DNA of 64,000 bases from positions 1-64,000 of the forward strand of contig JAFQJA010000019.1 in NCBI GenBank assembly GCA_017397315.1. The letters run 5' to 3'. Position 1 is the stretch's first letter, and every line of letters begins with the position of its first letter. The DNA comes from Clostridia bacterium (lineage in GTDB: Bacteria > Bacillota > Clostridia > Monoglobales > Firm-18). The notes beneath the pieces are model-generated. The model searched no databases. It was not told the DNA's origin and was given only the letters and a program-made list of their open reading frames with translations. The translations under genes and the position numbers were made by a program. Below are positions 34,570 to 44,487 of this stretch, piece by piece.

Positions 34570-35616
34570 ATGGATAGGAAAATAACAAAGGTTATAGATG
34601 TGGGCGGAGTTAAAATCGGCGGTGGAAACCGAATTACTGTGCAGAGCATGTGCAATAAAGACACTAAAAATACCGCAGAAGTTTTAAAGCAGATAAACGA
34701 ACTTTATAATGCAGGGTGTGATATAGTACGCCTTGCAGTCCCTGATGAAAAAGCGGCACAAGCGTTTTCTGTAATTTGCTCTTCCTCACCTGTACCTGTT
34801 GTTGCAGATATACATTTTGACTACAAATTAGCACTTATGTGTGCTGAAAACGGGGCCTCAAAAATACGAATTAACCCGGGAAATATTGGCGACGGACAAA
34901 AAGTTAAAGAGGTTGCGGACAAGTGCAGGAAGTATAAAATCCCGATAAGAATAGGTGTAAATCTTGGCTCTATTGAGAAAGAAATCGAAAAGAGATATGG
35001 ACGCACTGCAAAGGCAATGGTTGAAAGTGCCATGGGGCATATAAGACTTCTTAACAAATACGATTTTGACGATATTGCACTATCATTAAAGGCGTCAGAT
35101 GTAGAGAAAACCGTACAAGCTTATAGAATAATAAGCGGAACTACAAATTATCCATTGCATGTGGGAGTAACGGAAGCTGGAACATTGTATGGCGGTTTAA
35201 TCAAGTCATCAGCCGGTATAGGCTCTCTTTTGCTTGATGGAATTGGAGATACAATAAGGGTGTCTTTAACAGCAGACCCTGTAGAAGAGCCAAAAGCGGG
35301 AATAACATTGCTTAAGGCATTGGGTATCAGAAAAGATGGGATAAATTTTGTTTCGTGCCCATCCTGCGGAAGATGTAAAATAAATCTTGTGGAGATAGCA
35401 AACAAAGTGCATGACGCACTTTGCAATGTAGATAAAGATATAACCGTTGCAGTAATGGGCTGTGTGGTAAACGGTCCCGGAGAGGCAAAGGATGCTGACA
35501 TTGGTATTGCAGGTGGCGACGGTTGTGCAGTTTTGTTTAAAAAAGGCGAAACAATGCGAAAAATAGCGGAAGAAAATATTGTTGACGAATTACTTAAAGA
35601 AATAGGAGAGATATAA
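34570..35616 (+). CDS. ispG: 4-hydroxy-3-methylbut-2-enyl diphosphate synthase (flavodoxin/ferredoxin)
   Basis: IspG is the penultimate MEP-pathway enzyme, with a [4Fe-4S] cluster. The 348-residue product has a TIM-barrel N-terminal part (VQSMCNKDTKNT, DIHFDYKLAL, RINPGNIG) and the C-terminal cluster domain with Cys ligands in CPSCGRCK and GCVVNGPGEAKDADIG. It immediately precedes the TTG start of polC without any gap, with the AGGAG ribosome site for polC lying inside its last codons. Confidence 0.97.
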   Translation: MDRKITKVIDVGGVKIGGGNRITVQSMCNKDTKNTAEVLKQINELYNAGCDIVRLAVPDEKAAQAFSVICSSSPVPVVADIHFDYKLALMCAENGASKIRINPGNIGDGQKVKEVADKCRKYKIPIRIGVNLGSIEKEIEKRYGRTAKAMVESAMGHIRLLNKYDFDDIALSLKASDVEKTVQAYRIISGTTNYPLHVGVTEAGTLYGGLIKSSAGIGSLLLDGIGDTIRVSLTADPVEEPKAGITLLKALGIRKDGINFVSCPSCGRCKINLVEIANKVHDALCNVDKDITVAVMGCVVNGPGEAKDADIGIAGGDGCAVLFKKGETMRKIAEENIVDELLKEIGEI

Positions 35617-38600
35617 TTGCAACATTTATCAGAACTTTTTCCTGAAATCTGGGGAAATGTGAAATTTGACGGTAAGGTAACCGAGACAAAACTATATAAA
35701 GATTCGCGTGAAATTTATGTTAATGCTGAATTAGACCGATTTGTCAATAATGATACACTAACAGAAATCTGCGATAAAATTAAAGAGAAATATAATCTTA
35801 ATGCAGCAGAAATCGCACCTGTTTTTAACAAAGAATGTTACAGCAAAGACTTAATGCCGGAAATAATAAAATACATAAAAGATGCTGATGTGGCGATGTT
35901 TTTACAAAACGGACAGTTCAGTTTTGACGGAGACAACATCAACATAAAATTTAACTGCTCATTAATAGAAAAGGACTTTAAAGGGGCACTTACAAATAAA
36001 ATAAAAGACCTTTTCGGCGTCGATGTTACCGTTATATCATCAGGAATTTCAGAAGACAGTGCAAGAGAGGAACTTGAAAATTTCCAGCGTGAGGTGGAAC
36101 AGAGTAAAGCTAAAATTGTAAAACAAAGAATTAAGGAAAACAGTACAATTATTTACGGCAGAAAAATTAAGGACACAGATATTATGCCTATCGCGGACAT
36201 AAACGAACTTTCAGGCAATGTGGTAATTGAAGGTGAGATTTTTACCAAAGAGATTGATGTTCGTGTTACGAGGGATAAAAAATACATTATAATTTTTTCC
36301 GTAACAGACTACACAAATTCCATTAGTTGTAAAATATTTGTTGACCAGCAACAAGTGTATGAAAGCGTAAGCGAAAGACTTAAAAAAGGCGCATATATCC
36401 GTATTAAAGGTAATGTGGGTTACGATAAATATTCAAGAGAAATCGTGCTTTCTGTATATGACATTAACGAAGCGGTAAAAACTGAAAGAACAGATGACGC
36501 AGAAGAAAAGAGAGTTGAACTTCATTTGCATACGCAGATGAGCAGTATGGATTCAACAGTAAATATAGACCAACTTATTAAAAAGTGCCAGAAGTTCGGA
36601 CACAAAGCAATTGCTGTTACAGACCACGGCGTTGTTCAGGCATTCCCCTTTATGATGAATGCTGCACAAAAGACGGATATTAAAGTTTTATACGGTTGCG
36701 AAATTTATCTTGTAAATATAGGTAGACCCATCGTTTTTTGTGCAGACGGACAAAGCCTTACAAAAAGCGTTGTAGTGTTTGACACAGAAACCACAGGTCT
36801 TAACAGAGAAAATGAAGAGATAATAGAAATAGGTGCAGTAAAAATACAGGACGGGGAGATTGTTGACAGATTTACGACATTCATTAACCCTAAAAAGCCA
36901 ATACCTCAAAAAATTGTGGAACTTACAAATATAACAGACGAGATGGTAAAAGATGCTCCTTTTATCGAAACTGTTATGCCGCAGTTTCTTGATTTTTGCG
37001 GGGACAGTGTTCTGGTTGCCCACAATGCTTCTTTTGATATTGGCTTTGTTAAAGAAACTGCAAAAAGGCTTGGCATAGAAGATTTTGCACCTACATATAT
37101 AGATACTGTAGAGTTGGCACGCGGATTTTTACCCGATTTGCCCAAACACAAACTTGACTTTGTTGCAAAGGCTCTTAATATTTCTTTGGAGGGACATCAC
37201 AGAGCAGTTAACGATGCAGAAACTACAGCACAGATTTATCTGGAATTTGCAAGCCGTTTGCAGAATATGGAAATTACTACTACAGATGGGGTAAATATAG
37301 CATTTGACCAAGAAACAGACCCCAAAAAGAAAGGCTATCACCACGCAGTAATTTTTGCGAAAAATTATACAGGACTTAAAAATCTTTATAAGATAATTTC
37401 TGTATCGCACCTCGAGAATTTTTACAAAAGACCAAGAGTTACAAAGGCTCTTTACTTAAAATACTGTGATGGTCTTATGATTGGCTCTGCATGTGAACAA
37501 GGTGAATTATACAGAAGTATTCAGCAGGGCAAGTCAAACAAAGAAGTTGCATCAATTGCCAGATTTTATGATTATCTGGAAATTCAGCCCCTTGGCAACA
37601 ATGAATTTATGTTGAGGAAAAACATTGTTGAGAGCAAAGAACAATTAATTGAAATAAACAAAAGAATTATTAACCTTGGTGAGTTTTTCGGCAAACCTGT
37701 AGTCGCAACCTGTGATGTTCACTTCTTAGAACCGAGAGATTCTATATACAGGGCTATCTTGCAAAAAGGTCAGGGGTATGAAGATGCTGACAATCAGGCA
37801 CCTTTATATTACAGAACAACAGAAGAAATGTTATGTGAGTTTTCATATCTGCCACCCGAAAAGGCTTACGAAATTGTTGTTACAAATACCAACAAAATTG
37901 CAGATATGTGCGAAAAAATACAACCCGTTCCTGATGGTACATTTCCACCCGTATGGCCTAATGCACCTGACGAAATAAAGGAAATGAGCGAAGCAAAGGC
38001 GAAAAGAATATACGGTGAGAATTTGCCTGATATAGTTCGTGCAAGAATGGATAAAGAACTTCACTCAATTATTACCTACGGTTTTTCAGTTATGTATTTA
38101 ATAGCCCAGAGACTTGTTAAAAAGAGTAACGAAGATGGATATTTGGTAGGCTCAAGAGGTTCTGTAGGTTCTTCATTTGTTGCATTTTTAAGTGATATTA
38201 CAGAGGTTAATGCACTGCCACCCCACTATGTGTGCAAAAAGTGTCAGTACAGTGAATTTGTAACTGACGGCTCTTACGGTTGCGGTGTTGATATGCCTGA
38301 TAAGGTGTGTCCGAAATGTGGAGAAATGCTTTTTAAAGACGGTCATGACATTCCTTTTGAAACATTCCTCGGATTTGCAGGGGACAAAGAACCTGATATT
38401 GACCTTAATTTTTCAGGGGACTATCAGCCAAAAGCTCACAAATATACCGAGGTGTTGTTTGGAGAGGGCTATGTTTTCAGAGCAGGTACGATAGCTACTT
38501 TGGCAGATAAAACTGCATTCGGGTTTGTTAAAAAGTACCTTGATGAAAAAGGAATAGTTGCGTCTAATGCAGAAATTGAAAGATTAATTGGCGGTGTGGG

Positions 38601-39810
38601 AGGAGTAAAGCGTACCACAGGTCAGCATCCGGGCGGTGTAATGATTTTGCCTAAAGGACACGATATCCACGAGTTTTGTCCTGTTCAGCACCCTGCTGAT
38701 GATAATGATACAGACATTATAACTACTCACTTTGATTATCATTCAATAAGCGGAAGACTTCTAAAACTCGATATACTGGGACACGACGACCCCACAGTTA
38801 TTAAAATGCTTGAAGACTTAACGGATATAGATGCAAAAACAATACCGCTTGATGACAAAGATACCATGAGCCTTTTCCTAAATACCGAGGCTCTTGGAGT
38901 AAGCGAAAAGGATATAGATAGTTCAGTAGGAACATTCGGCGTGCCGGAATTCGGTACAAAATTTGTAAGACAGATGCTTGTTGATACGAAGCCTACGACA
39001 TTTTCTGAACTTTGCCGTATATCAGGTCTTTCGCACGGAACTGATGTTTGGCTTAACAATGCACAGGAACTGATTAACAATGGTATATGTTCTCTTAAAG
39101 ATGCGATATGCACAAGAGATGATATTATGACTTATCTTATGTATGCGGGAGTTCCTGCAAAAAGTGCTTTTGATATTATGGAGCGTGTAAGAAAAGGCAA
39201 AGGCTTAAAACAAGACGAGATAGATATTTTAAACGAAAACAATATTCCTCAGTGGTATATTGACAGTTGCCAGAAAATCAAATATATGTTCCCGAAAGCA
39301 CATGCTGTTGCTTATGTTACTATGGCATTCAGAATTGCGTGGTTTAAGGTACACTATCCCAAGGCATATTATATTGCTCATTTAACTGTAAGGGCAGATG
39401 AGTTCGACAGTTCAATTATGTGCAACAAGGAAACTGCGTGGGCGGAAAGACGCCGTCTTGATGCTTTGGGACGAGATGCAAGTGCAAAAGATAAAAATGT
39501 TCTTACGATACTTGAAACAGTTTGCGAAATGTTTGCCAGAGGAATAGAGTTTGAAAAAATAGATTTATATAAATCAGATGCAGTTAAGTTTACAGGTACG
39601 GAAAAAGGTATTATGCCACCGCTTAACGCTTTGCCCGGGCTTGGCGTAAACGCTGCCATGTCAATTGTAGAAGCAAGAAAAGAAGGTGAATTTTCTTCAA
39701 TAGAAGATTTAAGAAACCGTTCTAAAGTAAATAAAACCGTTATAGAATTAATGAAGGAGCAAGGCGTGCTTGACGGTATGCCCGAAAGCAACCAGTTAAC
39801 ATTTTTCTGA
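35617..39810 (+). CDS. polC: DNA polymerase III alpha subunit, Gram-positive PolC type
   Basis: PolC is the replicative polymerase of Firmicutes. The 1397-residue protein has, in order, an N-terminal domain and an OB-fold (about 190-290), then a PHP domain (VELHLHTQMSSMD from about 299). An inserted DEDD proofreading exonuclease follows (FDTETTGLNRE from about 389, with NASFDIG and HHRAVNDAETT). The palm follows, with a zinc finger (CKKCQYSE and CPKCGE, about 870-905) and the catalytic acidic motif PDIDLNFSGDYQ (about 926). The C-terminal helix-hairpin-helix region contains LPGLGVNAAMSIVEAR. The start is TTG 35617 behind AGGAGAG, directly after the ispG stop. Confidence 0.97.
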   Translation: MQHLSELFPEIWGNVKFDGKVTETKLYKDSREIYVNAELDRFVNNDTLTEICDKIKEKYNLNAAEIAPVFNKECYSKDLMPEIIKYIKDADVAMFLQNGQFSFDGDNINIKFNCSLIEKDFKGALTNKIKDLFGVDVTVISSGISEDSAREELENFQREVEQSKAKIVKQRIKENSTIIYGRKIKDTDIMPIADINELSGNVVIEGEIFTKEIDVRVTRDKKYIIIFSVTDYTNSISCKIFVDQQQVYESVSERLKKGAYIRIKGNVGYDKYSREIVLSVYDINEAVKTERTDDAEEKRVELHLHTQMSSMDSTVNIDQLIKKCQKFGHKAIAVTDHGVVQAFPFMMNAAQKTDIKVLYGCEIYLVNIGRPIVFCADGQSLTKSVVVFDTETTGLNRENEEIIEIGAVKIQDGEIVDRFTTFINPKKPIPQKIVELTNITDEMVKDAPFIETVMPQFLDFCGDSVLVAHNASFDIGFVKETAKRLGIEDFAPTYIDTVELARGFLPDLPKHKLDFVAKALNISLEGHHRAVNDAETTAQIYLEFASRLQNMEITTTDGVNIAFDQETDPKKKGYHHAVIFAKNYTGLKNLYKIISVSHLENFYKRPRVTKALYLKYCDGLMIGSACEQGELYRSIQQGKSNKEVASIARFYDYLEIQPLGNNEFMLRKNIVESKEQLIEINKRIINLGEFFGKPVVATCDVHFLEPRDSIYRAILQKGQGYEDADNQAPLYYRTTEEMLCEFSYLPPEKAYEIVVTNTNKIADMCEKIQPVPDGTFPPVWPNAPDEIKEMSEAKAKRIYGENLPDIVRARMDKELHSIITYGFSVMYLIAQRLVKKSNEDGYLVGSRGSVGSSFVAFLSDITEVNALPPHYVCKKCQYSEFVTDGSYGCGVDMPDKVCPKCGEMLFKDGHDIPFETFLGFAGDKEPDIDLNFSGDYQPKAHKYTEVLFGEGYVFRAGTIATLADKTAFGFVKKYLDEKGIVASNAEIERLIGGVGGVKRTTGQHPGGVMILPKGHDIHEFCPVQHPADDNDTDIITTHFDYHSISGRLLKLDILGHDDPTVIKMLEDLTDIDAKTIPLDDKDTMSLFLNTEALGVSEKDIDSSVGTFGVPEFGTKFVRQMLVDTKPTTFSELCRISGLSHGTDVWLNNAQELINNGICSLKDAICTRDDIMTYLMYAGVPAKSAFDIMERVRKGKGLKQDEIDILNENNIPQWYIDSCQKIKYMFPKAHAVAYVTMAFRIAWFKVHYPKAYYIAHLTVRADEFDSSIMCNKETAWAERRRLDALGRDASAKDKNVLTILETVCEMFARGIEFEKIDLYKSDAVKFTGTEKGIMPPLNALPGLGVNAAMSIVEARKEGEFSSIEDLRNRSKVNKTVIELMKEQGVLDGMPESNQLTFF

Positions 39811-39811
39811 T

Positions 39812-40390
39812 ATGATAAAGATTAACGAAGTAATTATAGTCGAGGGGAAATACGATAAAATAAAATTGCAAAGTCTGTTTGATACTTTAGTGGTAACAAC
39901 AGACGGCTTTCGGATATACAAAAACAAAGAGAAAGCCAAGATGTTAAGACTGTTGGCGGAAAAAAGGGGAATAATACTGCTTACCGACTCCGACAAAGCA
40001 GGACTTCGTATTAGAAACAAAGTCCGTGAAATAGTGGGTGATGCAAATATTAAAAATGTATTCGTTCCGCAGATAAAAGGTAAAGAAAAAAGAAAAGACA
40101 AAGGCGGAGCAGAAGGCATTTTGGGTGTAGAGGGGATAAACGACCAGATAATTATTGATGCGGTTATGTCTCAGGCAGTGCAAACTGCACCGGGAGATAA
40201 GATTACCAAAGCTGAGTTTTATGCCCTTGGTTTTAGCGGGAAAAATGACAGCGGACTGAAACGGCAGAAACTGGCGCTGGCTTTAGGCTTGCCCGTTAAT
40301 TTGTCCGCTACTATGTTACTTGACACAATTAACGCTGTGTTTTCAAAACAACAGTTTTATGACTTTATAAATAATCAGGAGGACTTATAA
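39812..40390 (+). CDS. rnmV: Ribonuclease M5
   Basis: RNase M5 matures 5S rRNA precursors in low-GC Gram-positives. The 192-residue protein starts with the TOPRIM domain: the Glu in EVIIVEGKYDKIKL and the DxD motif LLTDSDKAGLRIR, followed by HIKN-like VFVPQIKGKEKRKDKGGAEGILGVEG. A basic C-terminal region follows. It begins one base after the polC stop without its own ribosome site, so expression probably depends on coupling. In many Firmicutes the gene is next to ksgA; here it is not. Confidence 0.9.
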   Translation: MIKINEVIIVEGKYDKIKLQSLFDTLVVTTDGFRIYKNKEKAKMLRLLAEKRGIILLTDSDKAGLRIRNKVREIVGDANIKNVFVPQIKGKEKRKDKGGAEGILGVEGINDQIIIDAVMSQAVQTAPGDKITKAEFYALGFSGKNDSGLKRQKLALALGLPVNLSATMLLDTINAVFSKQQFYDFINNQEDL

Positions 40391-42052
40391 ATGTCAGAAA
40401 TGAAGAAGCAGTCATTTTTGCAGGGAGCATTTGTACTTGTGTGTGCAAATCTTCTGGTAAAAATAATAGGTGCGGGTTTTAAACTGCCTCTTACTTACCT
40501 AATCGGAGAGGAGGGTATGGGGCTTTTTGGCTCTGCCTACACAGTTTATACAATTTTGTTTGTAATTGCTACAGCGGGGTTTCCTATTGCCATTTCAAAA
40601 ATGGTTTCGGAAAGTGTGGCATTGGGACATCTCCGCCAGGCAGACCGTATTTTTAAAGTGGCATTTTTGATGCTTTTGTGTGTAGGAACTGCAGGTACTG
40701 CCGTTTTATATTTCGGTGCAGAAAGTTTCGCAGGATTTTTAAAAACTCCTGATGCCACAGGACCTATTAAGGCTATTGCTCCAGCGGTGTTTTTCGTTTC
40801 TGTAATGTCTTCTTTGAGAGGATATTTTCAGGGACACCAGAATATGTATCCTACTGCAGTTTCGGAAGTGGTAGAGGCTGTGGGAAAACTGGTTTTCGGT
40901 TATTTCCTTGCATATTATTTTATGAATATAAATGTGGCTAAAGCTGCTTCAGGTGCTATCTTTGGTGTTACAATGGGTACGGTTTTAGGTGCAGGAATTC
41001 TAATTGCCATTTTTCTTTTCAAAAGGTTTAAAAATACCCGTTACAGTAGTTCTGAACCTTCGGTGCGAAGCGTAAAAAGTATTGCAAAAGAATTAGTGAA
41101 AATTTCCGTGCCAATTACTATAGGTGCATCTGTTGCAAGCATAACAACATTAATCGATATGGCAACTATAACAAGACGCCTGCAAACCATTACACAAGTT
41201 ACTGAGGAGTTTATTGTAAAATACGGAAGTCTTGCTGATATATCTTCTTTTACAGGTGCTATTGATTCGCAACTTGCAACTAAACTCTACGGTCTTTACA
41301 ACGGTTATGCAGTACCGCTTTTCAATTTGCCTTTGACCATTGTTGCGGCAATAGCTATGAGTGTTGTGCCTGCCATTGCGGCGGCTATAGCAAAAAAGAA
41401 TTATGTAACAAGCAACGGAGTAACAAAAGGTGCCTTAAAAATTACCATACTTTTGGCGTTGCCCTGCGGTGCAGGTTTGTTTGCTTTGGCAAAGCCAATA
41501 CTTGTGGCGTTATATAACAACGGACTTGCAGAAACACTGTTGCAGTCATTGTCTGTTGCAATAGTTTTTGTGTCTTTGCTATCTGTTACAACTGCTGTTT
41601 TACAAGCCTACGGACACCCGTCGATTCCTATGGTTAATATGCTTATAGGCGGAATAGTAAAAATTGCTACAAACTATTATCTTGTGGGCACACCCAAATA
41701 CAACATTGACGGGGCACCTATCGGTACAGTTGTTTGCTATTTTGTTATAGTAATTCTAAATATAATTTGTTTGATAAGAATTACGAAAATAAAGTTTAGT
41801 ATTATTGATTTTGTTATAAAACCTTTGTTTTGTGCGCTTGTTATGGCGATACCGGTACTTGCGGGTTATAAAACGGCGTTCAACTTGGGACTTGGCGTAA
41901 GGCCGTCTGTGTTAGTAGCAGTTGGTCTTGGTGTTTTGGTATACGGTTTGCTTATACTTTTTATCGGGGCAATTAAAAAAGAAGATGTTTTGATGCTTCC
42001 TAAAGGGGAAACTATTTATAAATTACTAACAAAGACAAAACTTATGAAGTAG
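40391..42052 (+). CDS. MOP-superfamily lipid/polysaccharide flippase (SpoVB/MurJ-like)
   Basis: This integral membrane protein of 553 residues has about fourteen hydrophobic segments. Its N-terminal sequence ([45 protein letters not shown] region) is characteristic of the SpoVB/YtgP/MurJ group, which moves lipid-linked precursors across the membrane. A conserved region with [21 protein letters not shown] lies about 135-155. The start directly abuts the rnmV stop, with GGAGG in the rnmV end. Lipid II flipping is the likeliest role; a sporulation or polysaccharide role is possible. Confidence 0.9.
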   Translation: MSEMKKQSFLQGAFVLVCANLLVKIIGAGFKLPLTYLIGEEGMGLFGSAYTVYTILFVIATAGFPIAISKMVSESVALGHLRQADRIFKVAFLMLLCVGTAGTAVLYFGAESFAGFLKTPDATGPIKAIAPAVFFVSVMSSLRGYFQGHQNMYPTAVSEVVEAVGKLVFGYFLAYYFMNINVAKAASGAIFGVTMGTVLGAGILIAIFLFKRFKNTRYSSSEPSVRSVKSIAKELVKISVPITIGASVASITTLIDMATITRRLQTITQVTEEFIVKYGSLADISSFTGAIDSQLATKLYGLYNGYAVPLFNLPLTIVAAIAMSVVPAIAAAIAKKNYVTSNGVTKGALKITILLALPCGAGLFALAKPILVALYNNGLAETLLQSLSVAIVFVSLLSVTTAVLQAYGHPSIPMVNMLIGGIVKIATNYYLVGTPKYNIDGAPIGTVVCYFVIVILNIICLIRITKIKFSIIDFVIKPLFCALVMAIPVLAGYKTAFNLGLGVRPSVLVAVGLGVLVYGLLILFIGAIKKEDVLMLPKGETIYKLLTKTKLMK

Positions 42053-42060
42053 GTGAAAAT

Positions 42061-43065
42061 ATGTCAGAGGAAAGAATTATTTCTGCAAAAAATATTTCAG
42101 AGGACGGAAACTTTGAGTTAACTTTAAGACCGCGTACATTAGAGGAATATGTAGGTCAGGAAAATGCCAAAGAAAGTCTTGAAATATTCATAAAAGCCGC
42201 GAAATTAAGAAATGAGCCTGTGGACCATGTTCTTTTATACGGTCCTCCGGGGCTTGGAAAAACTACCCTTGCGGGTGTTATAGCAAACGAAATGGGAGTA
42301 AACATAAGAGTTACAAGCGGTCCTGCCATTGAAAAGCAGGGCGACCTTGCAGCACTTCTTACCAATCTTTCTGAAAACGACATTTTATTTATAGACGAAA
42401 TACACAGACTGAACAGGTCTATAGAAGAAGTGCTTTATCCTGCAATGGAGGACGGTGCTATAGACATTATAGTAGGACAAGGTCCGTCGGCACGCTCAAT
42501 AAGACTTGATTTGCCAAAATTCACCCTTATAGGTGCTACTACACGGGCAGGGCAGTTGTCTGCACCCCTTCGCGACAGATTTGGCGTTATGTTCAGACTT
42601 GAAATGTATTCAGATGAAGAACTTTGCAACATAGTAAAAAGGTCTGCGAGAATTCTTGATATAAGTGTAAAAGAAGAGGGTGTATATGAAATTGCCTCGC
42701 GTTCAAGAGGAACACCCAGAATTGCCAACAGACTTTTGCGACGAGTTCGTGATTACGCTCAAATCAAAGCAGACGGCGTTATTACAAAAGAAGTTGCAGA
42801 TATGGCACTTAATCTGCTGGAAGTTGACAAAACAGGACTTGATAAAATTGATAAGAGTATATTAAACACGATTATAACTACTTTTGGCGGAGGCCCTGTA
42901 GGACTTGAAACTTTAGCGGCTACAACAGGGGAAGACCCTCTTACCATAGAAGATGTGTACGAGCCGTTTTTGATGCAAAGGGGATTTATAAACAGAACAC
43001 CACGAGGAAGAATGGCAACGGATTTGGCGTACAAATATTTAGATATAAAAAAGGGTTGTGAATAA
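42061..43065 (+). CDS. ruvB: Holliday junction branch migration DNA helicase RuvB
   Basis: RuvB is the hexameric AAA+ motor of branch migration. The 334-residue protein has Walker [12 protein letters not shown] (about 61-71), Walker [11 protein letters not shown], sensor [18 protein letters not shown] and the C-terminal winged helix with [16 protein letters not shown]. ruvA and ruvC are not adjacent, which is uncommon. The final codons and stop are part of the terminator hairpin that follows. It is the last gene of the long rightward run. Confidence 0.97.
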   Translation: MSEERIISAKNISEDGNFELTLRPRTLEEYVGQENAKESLEIFIKAAKLRNEPVDHVLLYGPPGLGKTTLAGVIANEMGVNIRVTSGPAIEKQGDLAALLTNLSENDILFIDEIHRLNRSIEEVLYPAMEDGAIDIIVGQGPSARSIRLDLPKFTLIGATTRAGQLSAPLRDRFGVMFRLEMYSDEELCNIVKRSARILDISVKEEGVYEIASRSRGTPRIANRLLRRVRDYAQIKADGVITKEVADMALNLLEVDKTGLDKIDKSILNTIITTFGGGPVGLETLAATTGEDPLTIEDVYEPFLMQRGFINRTPRGRMATDLAYKYLDIKKGCE

Positions 43066-43083
43066 TAATTCACAACCCTTTTT
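43048..43083. terminator. Bidirectional terminator containing the ruvB stop codon
   Basis: A perfect 15-bp stem (43048-43062 with 43069-43083) whose 6-base loop contains the ruvB TAA. It also ends the convergent aroA transcript, whose stop is at 43085. Confidence 0.9.
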
Positions 43084-43084
43084 A

Positions 43085-44368
43085 TCAGTTATCCCAAAAA
43101 TCAATTTTCCCCCCAAGGGAAATATAGTCATTCCAGAACTGAGGATATGATTTATCGGTGCATTTATAATCATCAACAGTTACCAATTCTTCGCAAACTG
43201 AAGATGCGATTGCAACGGCCATTGCTATTCTGTGGTCATTACAACTGTTTGTTGCTCCGCCCGATAATTTTTCAGTACCCTCTATTATAAGAGAATCGCC
43301 TTTTTCAATTATTGTTCCGCCAAGGGAATTGAGTTGCTGGGCAATGGTGGACAGTCTGTCGCTTTCTTTTAGTCTTAACCTTGAAGCACCCTTTATTACA
43401 GTCTCACCTGTTGCATTAATGGCTAGTACTGCTATTGCAGGTACCAGATCTGGTATCTGGGAAACATCTATAGTGCAACCGTGAAGATTTGACGGAAGTG
43501 CAGAAATGCCTTTTTCATTGTCAATTATAACTTTCCCGCCCATCTTTTTAATAATTTCTATTATTTTTTTGTCGCCCTGTTTCGTATTGGTGTTTAAGCC
43601 TTTGCATACCACAAAGTTGCCGATAGCACCGGCAGCCAGAAAAAATGCCGCTTGTGAATAGTCTGCCTCAATTGTGTAATTGCAAGGTTTATACTGTTGT
43701 CCGCCTTTTATTTTGAATTTCTTATATCTGTAATTAGTAATTGTTATGCCGTACTGTTGCATAACATCAATTGTTAAATCAACATACGCCTTTGACTCAA
43801 GAGGCGTAGTTACAATAATTTCGCTGTCCTGTGGGTATAAAGGCAGGGTGAACAAAAGTCCGCTTATAAACTGACTGCTTACATTGCCCTCCACTCTTAT
43901 TTTGCCTTGAATGTCTCCGCTTTTAACTGTAAGAGGCAAGTAGTCAAGACTGCATTTATTGTACTCTATATCAAATTTGTCAAACAGATTAAGATATATG
44001 TCAAGAGGTCTTTTGGGAAGACGCCCTTGCCCGTCAAAAGTAACCTTTTTAGTTGCAAGCAGAGCCAAAGGTATTAAAAATCTTAAAGTGGAGCCACTCT
44101 CTCTGCAGTTTAGTTTAACAGGTGCAGAAACATTTAGAGTGTTAGTTCCGTCTATTAAAAGCTTGTCGTCATAGCGTGTTATCTTTGCACCCAATGCTGA
44201 CATACATTCAATCGTTGCGTTTATATCTTCCGAGTCGCCAACATTTTTCAGTTCTGAAATACCCCGTGCGAGGGAAGCACAGACGATAGCTCTGTGGCTT
44301 ATAGATTTGGACGGCGGTATAACAACACTGCCGTTTAATTCTTTTGGAGTTATTGTAATGCTGTTCAT
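43085..44368 (-). CDS. aroA: 3-phosphoshikimate 1-carboxyvinyltransferase (EPSP synthase)
   Basis: AroA joins PEP and shikimate-3-phosphate in the pathway to aromatic amino acids. The 427-residue product has the N-terminal PPSKSISHRAIVCASLA motif, NCRESGSTLRFLIPLALL, the central EGNVSSQFISGLLFTLPL and the C-terminal RLKESDRLSTIAQQL and DHRIAMAVAIAS. The first frame-wise start lies 51 bases upstream, but ATG 44368 preceded by GGGGTGAG matches homologues. The gene is single and isolated from other aro genes. In the Gly-rich N-terminal region LALLATKK, the class (glyphosate-sensitive or tolerant) was not judged. Confidence 0.95.
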   Translation of the reverse strand: MNSITITPKELNGSVVIPPSKSISHRAIVCASLARGISELKNVGDSEDINATIECMSALGAKITRYDDKLLIDGTNTLNVSAPVKLNCRESGSTLRFLIPLALLATKKVTFDGQGRLPKRPLDIYLNLFDKFDIEYNKCSLDYLPLTVKSGDIQGKIRVEGNVSSQFISGLLFTLPLYPQDSEIIVTTPLESKAYVDLTIDVMQQYGITITNYRYKKFKIKGGQQYKPCNYTIEADYSQAAFFLAAGAIGNFVVCKGLNTNTKQGDKKIIEIIKKMGGKVIIDNEKGISALPSNLHGCTIDVSQIPDLVPAIAVLAINATGETVIKGASRLRLKESDRLSTIAQQLNSLGGTIIEKGDSLIIEGTEKLSGGATNSCNDHRIAMAVAIASSVCEELVTVDDYKCTDKSYPQFWNDYISLGGKIDFWDN

Positions 44369-44427
44369 TGTTTTCTCACCCCTTTGGTAAATTATATAAA
44401 AAAATAGTAAAATAGTCAAGAAAATAT

Positions 44428-44457
44428 TTGAAATGTACCACTGTTATGTGTTATACT
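44428..44457 (+). promoter_or_regulatory. Promoter of lepA-hemW
   Basis: TTGAAA (44428-44433), 18 bases, TATACT (44452-44457), 30 bases before the lepA start. Confidence 0.72.
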
Positions 44458-44487
44458 GTATGTAGTATTTTTTAATGGAGGACAAAA

